NCBI RefSeq assembly: GCF_001667315.1
Contig: NZ_LZHT01000046.1
Span: forward strand, 25,855-89,854
Source of the DNA: Mycobacterium sp. 852002-10029_SCH5224772
GTDB lineage: Bacteria > Actinomycetota > Actinomycetes > Mycobacteriales > Mycobacteriaceae
DNA length: 64,000 bases
Direction: 5' to 3'
Shown piece after piece: positions 53,709 through 64,000 of this stretch. Each line of letters opens with the position of its first letter. The first letter of the stretch is position 1. The position numbers and the translations under genes were made by a program. The notes under the pieces are model-generated. The model did no database searches. It was not told the origin of the DNA and saw only the letters and a program-made list of their open reading frames with translations.

Positions 53709-55151
53709 CTAGTCGTTCCCCCGAGACTGCCACCACGCCAACAACTCCGCGGTCGCCTCGTCGGTGTCCAACGGACCGCGTTCGAGCCGCAGCTCCTTCA
53801 AGAACCGCCACGCCTCGCCGACTTGAGGGCCGGCCGGGATGCCGAGCAGCTCCATGATTTGGTTGCCGTCCAGGTCCGGGCGCACCCGCGCCAAATCCTC
53901 TTGGGCGGCCAGCTCGGCGATCCGCTTCTCGAGCCGGTCATAGCTGGCTTGTAGCCGCGCGGCCCGGCGCTTGTTGCGCGTCGTGCAATCGGCGCGCACC
54001 AGCTTGTGCAGCCGCGGCAGCAGCGGGCCGGCATCGGTGACGTACCGGCGCACCGCGGAATCGGTCCACTTGCCCTCGCCGTAGCCGTGGAACCGCAGAT
54101 GCAGATAGACCAAGTGCGAGATGTCCTCGACCATCTGCTTCGAATACTTCAAGGCCCGCAACCGTTTTCGCACCATCTTGGCGCCGACGACCTCGTGGTG
54201 GTGGAAACTCACGCCCCCGTTGGCTTCGTGGCGCCGGGTGGCCGGCTTGCCGATGTCGTGCAGCAGCGCTGCCCAGCGCAGCACCAAATCCGGGCCGTCG
54301 TCTTCCAACGCAATCGCCTGACGCAGCACGGTCAGCGAGTGCTGGTAGACGTCCTTGTGCTGGTGGTGTTCGTCGATGGCCATTTGCATGCCGCCGACCT
54401 CGGGCAGCACCACCTCGCCCATGCCGGTTTGAACCAGCAGATCGATCCCGGCCGTCGGGTCGTCGCCGAGCACCAGTTTGTCCAACTCGGCGGCCACCCG
54501 TTCGGCACTGATCCGGGCCAGCTGCGACGCCATCTGTTCGATCGCCTCTCGCACGCGCGGCGCGACGGCGAAGCCGAGCTGTGAGACGAACCGCGCCGCC
54601 CGCAGCATGCGCAGCGGATCGTCGCCGAAGGACACCTCCGGTGCCGCCGGGGTGTCCAGCACCCGCTCGCGCAGCGCCCCCAAACCGCCTAGCGGGTCGA
54701 GGAATTCGCCCGGCCCCTCCGCCGTAACGCGTACGGCCATCGCGTTGGCCGTGAAGTCACGGCGCACCAGATCGTCCTCGAGGCGATCGCCGTATCGCAC
54801 CTCGGGATTTCGCGACACCTGGTCGTAGGTGTCGGCGCGAAACGTGGTGATCTCCAAGCGATGATCGCCCTTGCCGACGCCGACGGTGCCGAATTCGATC
54901 CCGGTGTCCCACAGGTTGTCGGCCCATCGCCGCAGGATGTTTTGCACCTGCTCGGGGCGTGCGTCGGTGGTGAAGTCGAGATCGGGACTCAACCTACCCA
55001 GCAAGGCATCCCGTACCGAACCGCCGACGAGGTAGAGCTCGTGGCCCGCGGTGGCGAACGCGGAGCCCAGCTCGGCCAGCATGGGCGCATGCCTATTCAG
55101 CGCGACCGCGGCGGCGGTCAGCAGCTCGGCATCCTGGGCGGCGTCAGGCAC
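53709..55151 (-). CDS. pcnA: tRNA nucleotidyltransferase / poly(A) polymerase family (PcnA)
   Basis: A 480-residue class II nucleotidyltransferase, the length I recall for Rv3907c. The head domain has VGGSVRDALLGRLSPDLDFT (about 41-60) with the DxD pair for Mg2+ and RRDFTANAMAV. The HD phosphohydrolase segment is ALLHDIGKPATR with a following HHHEVVGAKM. It adds CCA to tRNA 3' ends and/or polyadenylates RNA. Only head, neck and HD parts are visible, all intact. Confidence 0.93.
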   Translation of the reverse strand: MPDAAQDAELLTAAAVALNRHAPMLAELGSAFATAGHELYLVGGSVRDALLGRLSPDLDFTTDARPEQVQNILRRWADNLWDTGIEFGTVGVGKGDHRLEITTFRADTYDQVSRNPEVRYGDRLEDDLVRRDFTANAMAVRVTAEGPGEFLDPLGGLGALRERVLDTPAAPEVSFGDDPLRMLRAARFVSQLGFAVAPRVREAIEQMASQLARISAERVAAELDKLVLGDDPTAGIDLLVQTGMGEVVLPEVGGMQMAIDEHHQHKDVYQHSLTVLRQAIALEDDGPDLVLRWAALLHDIGKPATRRHEANGGVSFHHHEVVGAKMVRKRLRALKYSKQMVEDISHLVYLHLRFHGYGEGKWTDSAVRRYVTDAGPLLPRLHKLVRADCTTRNKRRAARLQASYDRLEKRIAELAAQEDLARVRPDLDGNQIMELLGIPAGPQVGEAWRFLKELRLERGPLDTDEATAELLAWWQSRGND

Positions 55152-55244
55152 GTTCGATCAGCCTAGTCGGCTGGTGACGAAATGCCTGTGTGAGGAGCCT
55201 CGCACCTGCATGTCCTCGTCGTCGAGCTCGCGACGTGGCTCTTG

Positions 55245-55442
55245 ATGCCCTATTCGATCGTCTTCGTGCTTCCGGTAGTCCTCGTTTATATGGCGATTTC
55301 TGCGTTTCTCGCGTGGGCGTGGCCTTCCGGGGTGGTCGGTCAGCTCGGTCGCGGGATGTTTATCGGCAGCCTGTCCGGGCCGCTGTCCCTGATCGTCTTC
55401 GGCGCGGCCTGGGCAATAGCGCATGCGATAGGCCCGATCTGA
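55245..55442 (+). CDS. Possible small membrane protein between pcnA and mutT4
   Basis: A 65-residue reading frame with two hydrophobic segments ([20 protein letters not shown] and [20 protein letters not shown]). ATG 55245 has no clear ribosome site. The frame stays open back to 55194, and a CTG at 55206 lies 8 nt after GAGGAG (55191-55196), which would give a 78-residue protein starting LHVLVVELATWLL. It is divergent from pcnA. The membrane pattern supports a real peptide, but the start is unsure. Confidence 0.4.
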   Translation: MPYSIVFVLPVVLVYMAISAFLAWAWPSGVVGQLGRGMFIGSLSGPLSLIVFGAAWAIAHAIGPI

Positions 55443-55536
55443 CGCAGCGGAACAGTCGTGGCTATTGCGCGTTCGCGCACCCCCCCAGCGGCGAGTATGT
55501 CCAGGAGAGCATGCCGTGCCAGCTACTATCGCTTGG

Positions 55537-56271
55537 GTGTCGGACGGCGAACAAGGCAAACCACGTCGGCGCCGGGGGCGGCGCCGCGGTCGTGGCGCGG
55601 CGGCTTCGTCCGAGAAGCAGAGCAACGCTCAAGTGACCGGTGATTCGACCGCCACCAAACCGCGCCGATCCCGTGCGTCTCGCCGCGGGCCGGAGCAGCT
55701 GCGCACCGTGCACGAGACGTCCGCCGGCGGGCTCGTCATCGACGGCCTCGACGGACCGCGCGACTCGCAGGTGGCCGCGCTGATCGGTCGCCTCGACCGG
55801 CGCGGACGGATGCTCTGGTCGCTACCCAAGGGGCACATCGAACTCGGTGAGACCGCCGAACAGACCGCTATTAGAGAAGTAGCCGAAGAGACCGGAATCA
55901 ACGGCAGCGTGCTGGCCGCGCTCGGGCGGATCGACTACTGGTTCGTCACCGAAGGCCGCCGCGTACACAAGACCGTGCACCACTATCTAATGCGTTTCTC
56001 CGGCGGCGAGCTCTCCGACGAGGACCTCGAAGTCGCCGAGGTGGCCTGGGTGCCCATGCGGGATCTGCCGTCGCGGCTGGCCTACGCCGACGAACGCCGC
56101 TTGGCCCGCGTGGCCGACGAATTGATCGACAAGCTGCAAAGCGACGGCCCGGCGGCGCTTCCGCCGCTGCCACCCAGCTCGCCGCGGCGCCGTCCGCAGA
56201 CGCATTCGCGGACCCGGCATTCTGACAAACCGGCCACGGGCCGGAAGAACGGTCACGGACCGGGGCCGTGA
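55537..56271 (+). CDS. mutT4: Nudix hydrolase MutT4
   Basis: A 244-residue Nudix protein. An Arg-rich N-terminal tail ([13 protein letters not shown]) precedes the catalytic domain, whose Nudix box runs from [11 protein letters not shown] to REVAEETGI (about 109-131) with all key Gly/Glu residues. A Pro-rich tail follows. The GTG at 55537 gives SDGEQGK-type N-terminus as I recall for Rv3908. It probably hydrolyses damaged nucleotides or (di)nucleoside polyphosphates. The stop overlaps the next start (GTGATG). Confidence 0.92.
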   Translation: MSDGEQGKPRRRRGRRRGRGAAASSEKQSNAQVTGDSTATKPRRSRASRRGPEQLRTVHETSAGGLVIDGLDGPRDSQVAALIGRLDRRGRMLWSLPKGHIELGETAEQTAIREVAEETGINGSVLAALGRIDYWFVTEGRRVHKTVHHYLMRFSGGELSDEDLEVAEVAWVPMRDLPSRLAYADERRLARVADELIDKLQSDGPAALPPLPPSSPRRRPQTHSRTRHSDKPATGRKNGHGPGP

Positions 56272-58655
56272 TGGCGCCGCCTTTCTGTTGGGCCGGCTTG
56301 TTGCGCATCACGGTCGTGCTCGGCATCGTGGCCGGACTCGCGGTACTCGCCGGGCCGGTGGTTCCGCCCGCGGCGGCGGGCGAGCCGGGTGCGACGCCGT
56401 TCGTCCGCGTTCGCATCGATCAAGTCACCCCGGACGTGGTCACCACGACAAGCCCGCCCGTCGTGACAGTCAGTGGCATGGTGGTCAACGTCGGTGACCG
56501 CCCGGTCCGCGACGTCATGGTCCGCCTCGAACACGCCGGCGCGATCACCACCTCCGCGGGCTTGCGCACCACCCTGGACGGCGACACCGACCGGTACGAC
56601 GCGGCCGCCGATTTCCTCACGGTGGCCCCCGAGCTGCAGCGCGGGCAAAAAGTCGGCTTCACCCTGTCGGCCCCGCTACGCGCGCTGACCAAACCGTCGC
56701 TGGGGGTGGAAAAGCCCGGCATCTACCCGGTCCTGGTCAACGTCAACGGCACACCCGACTACGGCGCTCCCGCCCGGCTGGACAACGCGCGATTCCTGCT
56801 GCCGGTGGTGGGGGTGCCGCCCGACAGCGCCGACGACGCGGGCTCCGCCGTCGCGCCCGACACCTCCAAACCCGTGTGGATCACCATGCTGTGGCCGCTG
56901 GCCGACCGGCCCAGACTGGCCCCGGGCGTGCCCGGCGGAACGATCCCGGTCCGGCTGGTCGACGACGACTTGGCCACCTCGTTGGCCAGCGGCGGCCGCC
57001 TCGACATCCTGCTGTCGGCGGCCGAGGTCGCCACGAGTCACGACGTCGACCCCGACGGCGCCGTCGGGCGCGCCCTGTGTTTGGCGATCGATCCGGACCT
57101 GCTGGTCACCGTCAACGCCATGACCGCCGGCTACGTCGTGTCCAATTCCCCCGACGGCCCGGCTCAACTGCCGGGGACCCCGACCCACCCGGGCACGGGA
57201 CAGGCCACCGCGGTCGAATGGCTGAACCGCCTGCGCGCGCTCGCGCACCGCACCTGCGTGGCCCCGCTGCCCTACGCGCAAGCCGATCTGGATGCCTTGC
57301 AGCGCGTCAACGATCCCGGCCTCACCGCCACCGCCACCACCACCGGCAACAGCATCGTCGACAAAATCCTGGACGTCTCCTCGGTCCGCGGGGCCACGCT
57401 GGTCCCCGACGCCCCGCTGACCCGCCGCGCGGTCAAGCTGCTCAGCGGCAACGAAGGCACGGTTGCGATCGCGGCCGCCGAGGCGCAGGGCTCCTCGGAG
57501 ACCAGCGTCGACACCGCACCCCGGCGGTTGTCCCCGCAAGTCACGGTCGCGCCGTTCGATCCGGCCGTCGGCGCCGCGCTGGCCGGAGCGGGATCCACCC
57601 CCGAGGCGCCCACCTACCTGGACCCCTCCCTGACGGTCCGGCTGGCGCACGATTCGGTGACCGCGCGCCGCCAGGACGCCTTGGGCTCGATCTTCTGGCC
57701 CGCGCTGCGGCACGACGACGCGCCGCGCACCCAGATCCTGGTCCCGCCGGCCACCTGGAATCTGCAAGCCGACGACGCGCAGGTGATGCTCACCGCGCTG
57801 AGCACCACCATCCGCTCCGGTCTGGCGGTACCGCGCCCGCTGCCGGCGGTGGTCGCCGACGCGTCGTCCCGCAGCGCACCAGCGGAGGCCGCGTACGCCG
57901 ACACCTCCGCGCGGGGGCAGTTCAACGACGACGTCACCGCCGGGATCGCCGGGCAGGTCGGCCGGTTGTGGGGCTTGACGTCCGCGCTGATGACCGACGA
58001 CCGCACCGGGCTGACCGGCGTCCAGTACACCGCGCCGCTGCACGAGGACATGCTGCGCGCGCTGAGCCAGTCCGAACCCCCCGACTCCCGCAACGGGTTG
58101 GCGCAGGAGCGCCTGGCCGTGGTCGGTAAGACGATCAACGACTTGTTCGGCGCCGTCACGATCGTCAACCCGGGCGGCTCGTACACGCTGGCCACCGAGC
58201 ACAGCCCGCTGCCGTTGGCGCTGCACAACGGCCTGGCCGTTCCGATCCGGGTGAGGGTGCATGTAGACGCCCCGCCGGGGATGAACGTCACCGACGTCGG
58301 TCAGATCGAACTGCCGCCCGGTTACCTCCCGCTGCGGATTCCGATCGAAGTCAACTTCACCCAACGCGTCGCCGTCGACGTGACCTTGCGGACGTCGGAC
58401 GGGCTGCGGCTCGGCGAGCCCGTGCGGTTGTCGGTGCACTCCAATGCCTACGGCAAGGTCCTGTTCGCGATCACGCTGTCCGCGGCGGCGGTCCTGGTGC
58501 TGCTGGCGGGGCGGCGGCTGTGGCACCGCTTCCGCGGCCAGCCCGACCCCGCCGACCTGGACCGCCCCGACCCACCCCACGCCCGGCACGCCGCCGAACC
58601 CGGCGGCACACGCGACGACGCCGACCAGCGGGCCGAACAAGAGCACCGAGTATGA
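56268..58655 (+). CDS. Exported membrane-anchored protein, DUF6049 family (Rv3909-like)
   Basis: A 795-residue protein with a signal sequence ([20 protein letters not shown], about 10-29), a large exported part, and a C-terminal TM helix ([20 protein letters not shown], about 735-754) with a basic, Pro-rich tail. Ig-like beta segments occur at both ends of the exported part ([20 protein letters not shown] and [19 protein letters not shown]). GTG 56268 and ATG 56271 both overlap the mutT4 stop; either may be used. The stop overlaps the murJ start (ATGA), pointing to a role with the lipid II flippase in wall synthesis. Confidence 0.87.
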   Translation: MMAPPFCWAGLLRITVVLGIVAGLAVLAGPVVPPAAAGEPGATPFVRVRIDQVTPDVVTTTSPPVVTVSGMVVNVGDRPVRDVMVRLEHAGAITTSAGLRTTLDGDTDRYDAAADFLTVAPELQRGQKVGFTLSAPLRALTKPSLGVEKPGIYPVLVNVNGTPDYGAPARLDNARFLLPVVGVPPDSADDAGSAVAPDTSKPVWITMLWPLADRPRLAPGVPGGTIPVRLVDDDLATSLASGGRLDILLSAAEVATSHDVDPDGAVGRALCLAIDPDLLVTVNAMTAGYVVSNSPDGPAQLPGTPTHPGTGQATAVEWLNRLRALAHRTCVAPLPYAQADLDALQRVNDPGLTATATTTGNSIVDKILDVSSVRGATLVPDAPLTRRAVKLLSGNEGTVAIAAAEAQGSSETSVDTAPRRLSPQVTVAPFDPAVGAALAGAGSTPEAPTYLDPSLTVRLAHDSVTARRQDALGSIFWPALRHDDAPRTQILVPPATWNLQADDAQVMLTALSTTIRSGLAVPRPLPAVVADASSRSAPAEAAYADTSARGQFNDDVTAGIAGQVGRLWGLTSALMTDDRTGLTGVQYTAPLHEDMLRALSQSEPPDSRNGLAQERLAVVGKTINDLFGAVTIVNPGGSYTLATEHSPLPLALHNGLAVPIRVRVHVDAPPGMNVTDVGQIELPPGYLPLRIPIEVNFTQRVAVDVTLRTSDGLRLGEPVRLSVHSNAYGKVLFAITLSAAAVLVLLAGRRLWHRFRGQPDPADLDRPDPPHARHAAEPGGTRDDADQRAEQEHRV

Positions 58656-61600
58656 CTCCCGCCTACCGGCAGGCCCCCTCCCACCACCACCGCCTGCCAG
58701 AGTCGCCCCGGCGTTCCCCGATGCAAGGGTCACCGCCGACCGGGCCGCTGCCGCCCGTACCCGCCGGGATCGATCGTCGCCGCCCGGAACTGTCGGACGC
58801 CGCGCTGGTGTCGCGGTCGTGGGCGATGGCCTTCGCGACGTTGATCAGCCGGCTCACCGGCTTCGCCCGGGTGGTGCTGCTCGCCGCGATCCTGGGCGCC
58901 GCGTTGTCCAGCGCCTTCTCGGTGGCCAATCAGCTGCCCAACCTGGTGGCGGCCCTCGTCCTGGAGGCGACGTTCACCGCGATCTTCGTGCCGGTGCTGG
59001 CACGCGCCGAGCAGGGCGACCCCGACGGCGGCGCGGCGTTCGTGCGGCGCCTGGTCACGCTGACGACGGCGCTGCTGCTCTTCGCCACCGCGGCATCGGT
59101 GCTGGCCGCACCGCCGCTGGTGCGGCTGATGCTGGGGCGCGCCCCGCAAGTCAACGAGCCATTGACCATCGCCTTCGCCTACCTCCTTCTCCCCCAGGTC
59201 CTCGCCTACGGCCTCACCTCGGTGTTCATGGCGATCCTCAACACCCGCAACGTGTTTGGGCCCACGGCGTGGGCACCCGTCGTCAACAACGTCGTCGCAC
59301 TGGCCACCCTGGCGATCTATGCCGCCGTCCCCGGTGAACTGTCGGTCGATCCCGTCCGGATGGGCAACGCCAAGCTGCTGGTGCTGGCCATCGGCACCAC
59401 CCTGGGCGTCTTCGTACAAACCGGAGTTCTGCTGGTCGCGCTGCGGCGACAACGCGTCGACCTGCGCCCGCTGTGGGGCATCGACGAACGCCTCAAACGT
59501 TTCGGCACCATGGCCGCCGCCATGGTGCTCTACGTGCTGATCAGCCAGCTCGGCCTGGTGGTCGGCAACCAGATCGCCAGCACGGCAGCGGCATCCGGGC
59601 CCGCGATCTACAACTACACCTGGATGGTCCTGATGCTGCCGTTCGGCATGATCGGGGTGACGGTGCTGACGGTGGTGATGCCGCGGCTGAGCCGCAATGC
59701 GGCCGCCAACGACACCAAGGCCGTGCTCGCCGACCTGTCGCTGGCCACCCGGCTGACGTTGATCACGCTGATCCCCATCGTGGCGTTCATGACGGTTGGC
59801 GGCCCCGCGATGGGCAGCGCGCTGTTCGCCTACGGCCATTTCGGAAACGTCGACGCCGGGTACCTCGGCGCCGCGATCGCCCTCTCGGCATTCACGCTCA
59901 TCCCCTACGGCCTGGTGCTCTTGCAGCTGCGGGTGTTCTACGCGCGCGAGCAGCCGTGGACGCCGATCGTGATCATCCTCGTCATCACGGCCGTCAAAAT
60001 CCTGGGCTCGGTGCTGGCGCCCCACCTCACCGACGACCCCAAGCTGGTGGCCGGTTTCCTGGGGTTGGCCAACGGCGTCGGCTTCCTCGCGGGCGCGCTC
60101 ATCGGCTACGTGTTGCTGCGCCGCACCCTGCTGCCCGCCGGCGGACACCTGATCGGCGCCGGCGAACTGCGGACGATCCTGGTGACACTCACGGCGTCGA
60201 TGCTGGCCGGATTGATCGCCCACGTCGCCGATCGGCTGTTCGGGCTGGACCGCCTCACCGAGCACGGCGGCGCCGGCTCGCTGCTTCGCCTGTTGGTGCT
60301 GGGCCTCATCATGCTGCCGATCACGGCGACGGTCATGCTGCGCGCGCAGGTTCCCGAAGCCCGGGCGGCGCTGGACGCCCTCCGGTTCCGCATCACCGGT
60401 CGGGGGCCGCGGCCGCCCAAACCGACTGCACCGGATCGATCGTCTCACCGGCGCCCGGTCACGTACCCTGAGCAGAGGAATTCGTCCCCGCCTGGGGTCA
60501 ATGCGGTCCAGGAGCCGATCCGGCGCAGGCCTCCGGAGCCGGCAACCCGAGCCGGGCTAGCGAAAGGACCGGAGGTGACCGACCGCCCGATGGAGAGCCC
60601 CGCATCCAGCGCAGGGCCCGGCACAGGGTCGGGCACTCCGCGGCCGGTCGCCGACGACTTCCAGCCCGACATTCCCGCCGACGAGCCGCAACCGCCGGCG
60701 CCACGCCCGCCCGACCACCGCCTCCCCGACCCGGCCAACGGCGACACCGCGAGCGAATCCCGGCGCGGCCCAACCCCCCTCGAAGCACCCCGCGAGCGCG
60801 CTGCGGACTCGTCGGCAGACGACGTCCATCTGGTTCCCGGCGCCCGAATCGCCGGCGGCCGGTACCGATTGCTGGTGTTCCACGGCGGCGCACCGCCGCT
60901 GCAGTTCTGGCAGGCGCTGGACACCGCGCTGGACCGGCAGGTGGCGCTGACCTTCGTTGACCCGGACGGCGCCCTGCCCGACGAGGTGCTCCAGGACATC
61001 CTGTCCCGCACGCTGCGGCTCAGCCGCATCGACAAACCCGGCATCGCCCGCGTGCTCGACGTGGTGCACACCGGCTCCGGCGGGCTCGTGGTCTCCGAAT
61101 GGATCCGGGGCGGTTCGCTGCAGGAGGTAGCCGACACCGCACCGTCACCGGTGGGCGCCGTGCGGGCCATGCAGTCGCTGGCCGCCGCCGCCGACGCGGA
61201 CCACCGCGGCGGCGTCGCCCTGTCGATCGACCACCCCAGCCGGGTGCGGGTCAGCATCGAAGGCGATGTCGTGCTGGCGTACCCGGCGACCATGCCCGAC
61301 GCCAACCCCCAAGACGACATCCGCGGCATCGGGGCCGCGCTGTATGCCCTCCTGATCAATCGGTGGCCCCTACTGGAGAGCGGGGTCCGCAGCGGGCTCG
61401 CGCACGCCGAACGTGACTCCTCGGGCAATCCCGTCGAACCCATGGCCGTCGACCGCGACATCCCGTTCCAGATCTCCGCGGTGGCCGTCCGCGCGGTCCA
61501 GGAGGACGGTGGAATACGCAGCGCTTCAACGCTTTTGAATCTGCTTCAGCAGGCCACCGCGGTCGCCGACCGCACCGAGGTGCTCGGCCCGATCGACGAT

Positions 61601-62299
61601 TCGCCCTCACCCTCAACGGCGCTCATCTCGCCCGGTCAGCAGCAGGCCTTCGCGCGCCGGCGGCGCAACGTGCTCATCGGCGCCGGCGCCGGTCTGGCCG
61701 TCATCGTGGTCGCCCTGCTGGTGCTGGCGTCGGTGGTGAGCAAGATCTTCGGCAACGTCGGCGGCGGCCTCAACAAGGACGAGCTCGGACTGAACGGCCC
61801 CTCGTCGTCCGCGTCGGCGTCGTCGACCACCACGTCCGCGGCGGCCGGCAGCGTCGTCAAACCCACCAGGGCAAGCGTCTACTCCCCCGACGGCGAGGTC
61901 GACAACGCGAGCACGGCCGGGCAGGCAATCGACGGCGATCCCTCCACCGCCTGGGCGACCGAGGTCTACACCGACGCCGTGCCCTTCCCCACTTTCAAAC
62001 AGGGCGAGGGCCTGATCCTGCAACTGCCCAGCCCCACCGTCGTCGGCCAGGTCGCCATCGATACGCCCAGCACCGGGACCAAGGTGGAGATCCGCGCGGC
62101 GTCCTCATCGGCGCCGTCCTCCCTCAACGACACCAAGCTGCTGGCTCAGGCCTTCACGCTCAAGCCCGGCCACAACATCATCCCGGTCAGAGCCGGTTCG
62201 CCGACGTCGAATCTGCTGGTGTGGATCTCGACGCTGGGGACCACCAACGGCAAGAGCCAGGCCGGCTTTTTCGAGATCACGGTCCAGGCCGCGTCCTGA
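58652..62299 (+). CDS. murJ: MurJ/MviN lipid II flippase fused to pseudokinase and exported domain
   Basis: A 1215-residue protein. After a Pro-rich tail, a MATE-like membrane domain of about 14 helices (about 55-575; RSWAMAFATLISRLTGFARV, VANQLPNLVAALVLEATFTA) carries lipid II flipping. A disordered cytosolic linker (about 580-730) leads to a kinase-like domain (about 735-975, ARIAGGRYRLLVFHGG ... VLDVVHTGSGGLVVSEWI) without a catalytic HRD loop, then a TM helix (VLIGAGAGLAVIVVALLVLA) and an exported galactose-binding-like domain (YSPDGEVDNASTAGQAIDGD). This matches M. tuberculosis MviN (Rv3910), whose pseudokinase is phosphorylated by PknB and bound by FhaA. Confidence 0.93.
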   Translation: MTPAYRQAPSHHHRLPESPRRSPMQGSPPTGPLPPVPAGIDRRRPELSDAALVSRSWAMAFATLISRLTGFARVVLLAAILGAALSSAFSVANQLPNLVAALVLEATFTAIFVPVLARAEQGDPDGGAAFVRRLVTLTTALLLFATAASVLAAPPLVRLMLGRAPQVNEPLTIAFAYLLLPQVLAYGLTSVFMAILNTRNVFGPTAWAPVVNNVVALATLAIYAAVPGELSVDPVRMGNAKLLVLAIGTTLGVFVQTGVLLVALRRQRVDLRPLWGIDERLKRFGTMAAAMVLYVLISQLGLVVGNQIASTAAASGPAIYNYTWMVLMLPFGMIGVTVLTVVMPRLSRNAAANDTKAVLADLSLATRLTLITLIPIVAFMTVGGPAMGSALFAYGHFGNVDAGYLGAAIALSAFTLIPYGLVLLQLRVFYAREQPWTPIVIILVITAVKILGSVLAPHLTDDPKLVAGFLGLANGVGFLAGALIGYVLLRRTLLPAGGHLIGAGELRTILVTLTASMLAGLIAHVADRLFGLDRLTEHGGAGSLLRLLVLGLIMLPITATVMLRAQVPEARAALDALRFRITGRGPRPPKPTAPDRSSHRRPVTYPEQRNSSPPGVNAVQEPIRRRPPEPATRAGLAKGPEVTDRPMESPASSAGPGTGSGTPRPVADDFQPDIPADEPQPPAPRPPDHRLPDPANGDTASESRRGPTPLEAPRERAADSSADDVHLVPGARIAGGRYRLLVFHGGAPPLQFWQALDTALDRQVALTFVDPDGALPDEVLQDILSRTLRLSRIDKPGIARVLDVVHTGSGGLVVSEWIRGGSLQEVADTAPSPVGAVRAMQSLAAAADADHRGGVALSIDHPSRVRVSIEGDVVLAYPATMPDANPQDDIRGIGAALYALLINRWPLLESGVRSGLAHAERDSSGNPVEPMAVDRDIPFQISAVAVRAVQEDGGIRSASTLLNLLQQATAVADRTEVLGPIDDSPSPSTALISPGQQQAFARRRRNVLIGAGAGLAVIVVALLVLASVVSKIFGNVGGGLNKDELGLNGPSSSASASSTTTSAAAGSVVKPTRASVYSPDGEVDNASTAGQAIDGDPSTAWATEVYTDAVPFPTFKQGEGLILQLPSPTVVGQVAIDTPSTGTKVEIRAASSSAPSSLNDTKLLAQAFTLKPGHNIIPVRAGSPTSNLLVWISTLGTTNGKSQAGFFEITVQAAS

Positions 62300-62377
62300 T
62301 CCGCGGCCGTTCCACAGACTCACATGAGCGCTTCCGAGTGAAGTGCCGCCCGATACCGGATTGGTTACTGTCCGGCC

Positions 62378-62965
62378 GTGGGCTTCGGGGGAAACGTCAG
62401 GCGCGACCGCAGTGACGCCGAGCTGCTGGCAGCCCATGTAGCGGGCGACCGCTACGCCTTCAGCGAGCTCTTTCTGCGTCACCGGCGCCACCTGCACCGG
62501 CTTGCTCGGCTCACCACCCGCACCCCCGAGGACGCCGAAGACGCGCTGCAGGACGCCATGCTCTCCGCGCACCGCGGCGCCGGCGCGTTCCGCCACGACG
62601 CCGCAGTCGGCAGCTGGCTGCACCGCATCGTCGTCAACGCCTGCCTGGACCGGCTGCGCCGCACCAAGGCCCACCCGACCGTTCCGCTGGAGGACGTCTA
62701 CCCGGTCGCCGATCGGACAGCCCAGGTCGAGACGACGATGGCGGTGCAGCGCGCCTTGATGCGGCTTCCCGTCGAGCAACGGGCAGCGGTGGTGGCCGTC
62801 GATATGCAGGGCTACTCGGTGGCCGACACCGCCCGGCTGCTCGGCGTCGCCGAAGGCACGATCAAGAGCCGGTGTGCCCGCGCCCGCGTCCGCCTCGCCG
62901 AGCTGCTGGGTTACCTCAACTCCGGGACCCACGCCACACCGGAGGGCGCCACCGGGCAGGCCTGA
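62378..62965 (+). CDS. sigM: ECF sigma factor SigM
   Basis: A 195-residue ECF sigma factor. Region 2 contains DAELLAAHVAGDRYAFSELF and EDAEDALQDAMLSAHRGAGAF, and region 4 contains LPVEQRAAVVAVDMQGYSVADTARLLGVAEGTIKSR. The start is GTG 62378, as position and N-terminus fit. It lies between murJ and its anti-sigma gene, as in Rv3911. In M. tuberculosis SigM drives some ESX (esxE/esxF-side) genes, which is relevant because that locus is altered in this window. Confidence 0.92.
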   Translation: MGFGGNVRRDRSDAELLAAHVAGDRYAFSELFLRHRRHLHRLARLTTRTPEDAEDALQDAMLSAHRGAGAFRHDAAVGSWLHRIVVNACLDRLRRTKAHPTVPLEDVYPVADRTAQVETTMAVQRALMRLPVEQRAAVVAVDMQGYSVADTARLLGVAEGTIKSRCARARVRLAELLGYLNSGTHATPEGATGQA

Positions 62966-63025
62966 GCAGGTCCCACGCGGGACTGTCCGTGGCCATCCTT
63001 CGGCGCATGACGGACACTGGGTCCG

Positions 63026-64000
<975 letters not shown>

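Noticed and set aside
56676..58733. 685-codon minus-strand open frame
   Set aside because: Shadow of the Rv3909-like gene; repetitive Gly/Arg/Val composition and no motif.

Overview
The window is chromosomal DNA of a slow-growing Mycobacterium, most likely of the M. avium/intracellulare complex. The grounds are very high G+C, frequent GTG starts and 1-4 bp gene overlaps, many TetR/FadD/FadE/thiolase-type lipid genes, an MmpL protein, a type VII (ESX) locus, and a right end that follows the M. tuberculosis order Rv3894c-Rv3913 (eccC2, eccB2, Rv3896c-like, ..., Rv3906c-like, pcnA, mutT4, Rv3909, murJ/mviN, sigM, rsmA, trxB2). The comparison with M. tuberculosis rests on remembered gene order and sequence, not on a search. 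I saw no tRNA or rRNA gene, CRISPR array, insertion sequence or phage.

Left part (1-19850), lipid catabolism: a Tat-exported polysaccharide deacetylase, a secreted lipase and a TetR regulator without a normal start codon; a divergent TetR/alpha-beta hydrolase pair with a clear shared operator; an SDR and a FadD17-like acyl-CoA synthetase; then two minus-strand operons. The first is amidohydrolase, double-length CoA transferase, small protein, thiolase-fold protein, DUF35, PadR. The second is fused acyl-CoA dehydrogenase, thiolase-fold protein, DUF35. A LacI regulator lies between them. Identical 19-bp operator-like sites stand in front of the synthetase (5415) and in front of the fused dehydrogenase/TetR pair (18544), so the cluster is probably one regulon for an unidentified acyl-CoA substrate. 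Both thiolase-fold proteins lack the usual nucleophilic Cys and look like Ltp2-type aldolases.

Middle part (19850-38640), mixed metabolic and signalling genes: a TetR with tandem operators before a DUF1214-sulfotransferase pair; a protein with three DUF190 domains; class I fructose-bisphosphate aldolase; an anti-sigma antagonist and an anti-sigma kinase; a second unidentified catabolic cluster (an aminoglycoside-phosphotransferase-fold kinase broken by a stop codon, a large hypothetical, TetR, a second kinase, D-aminoacylase-like hydrolase, Rieske oxygenase); a NarL-type two-component system; and an MmpL transporter.

Right part (38623-64000): a residual ESX-2 locus holding eccC2 and eccB2 but directly abutting the mmpL gene, where the other ESX-2 genes would be expected. 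It is followed by ESX-associated genes that differ from M. tuberculosis. In the place of esxF-esxE-cpnT-ift stand a DUF2563 protein, a WXG100-like/DUF1023 alpha-beta hydrolase that looks like an ESX effector, and three tandem paralogous membrane-anchored proteins. Next come the housekeeping genes pcnA, mutT4, Rv3909-like, murJ fused to a pseudokinase, sigM-rsmA, and the start of trxB2 behind a SigH-type promoter.
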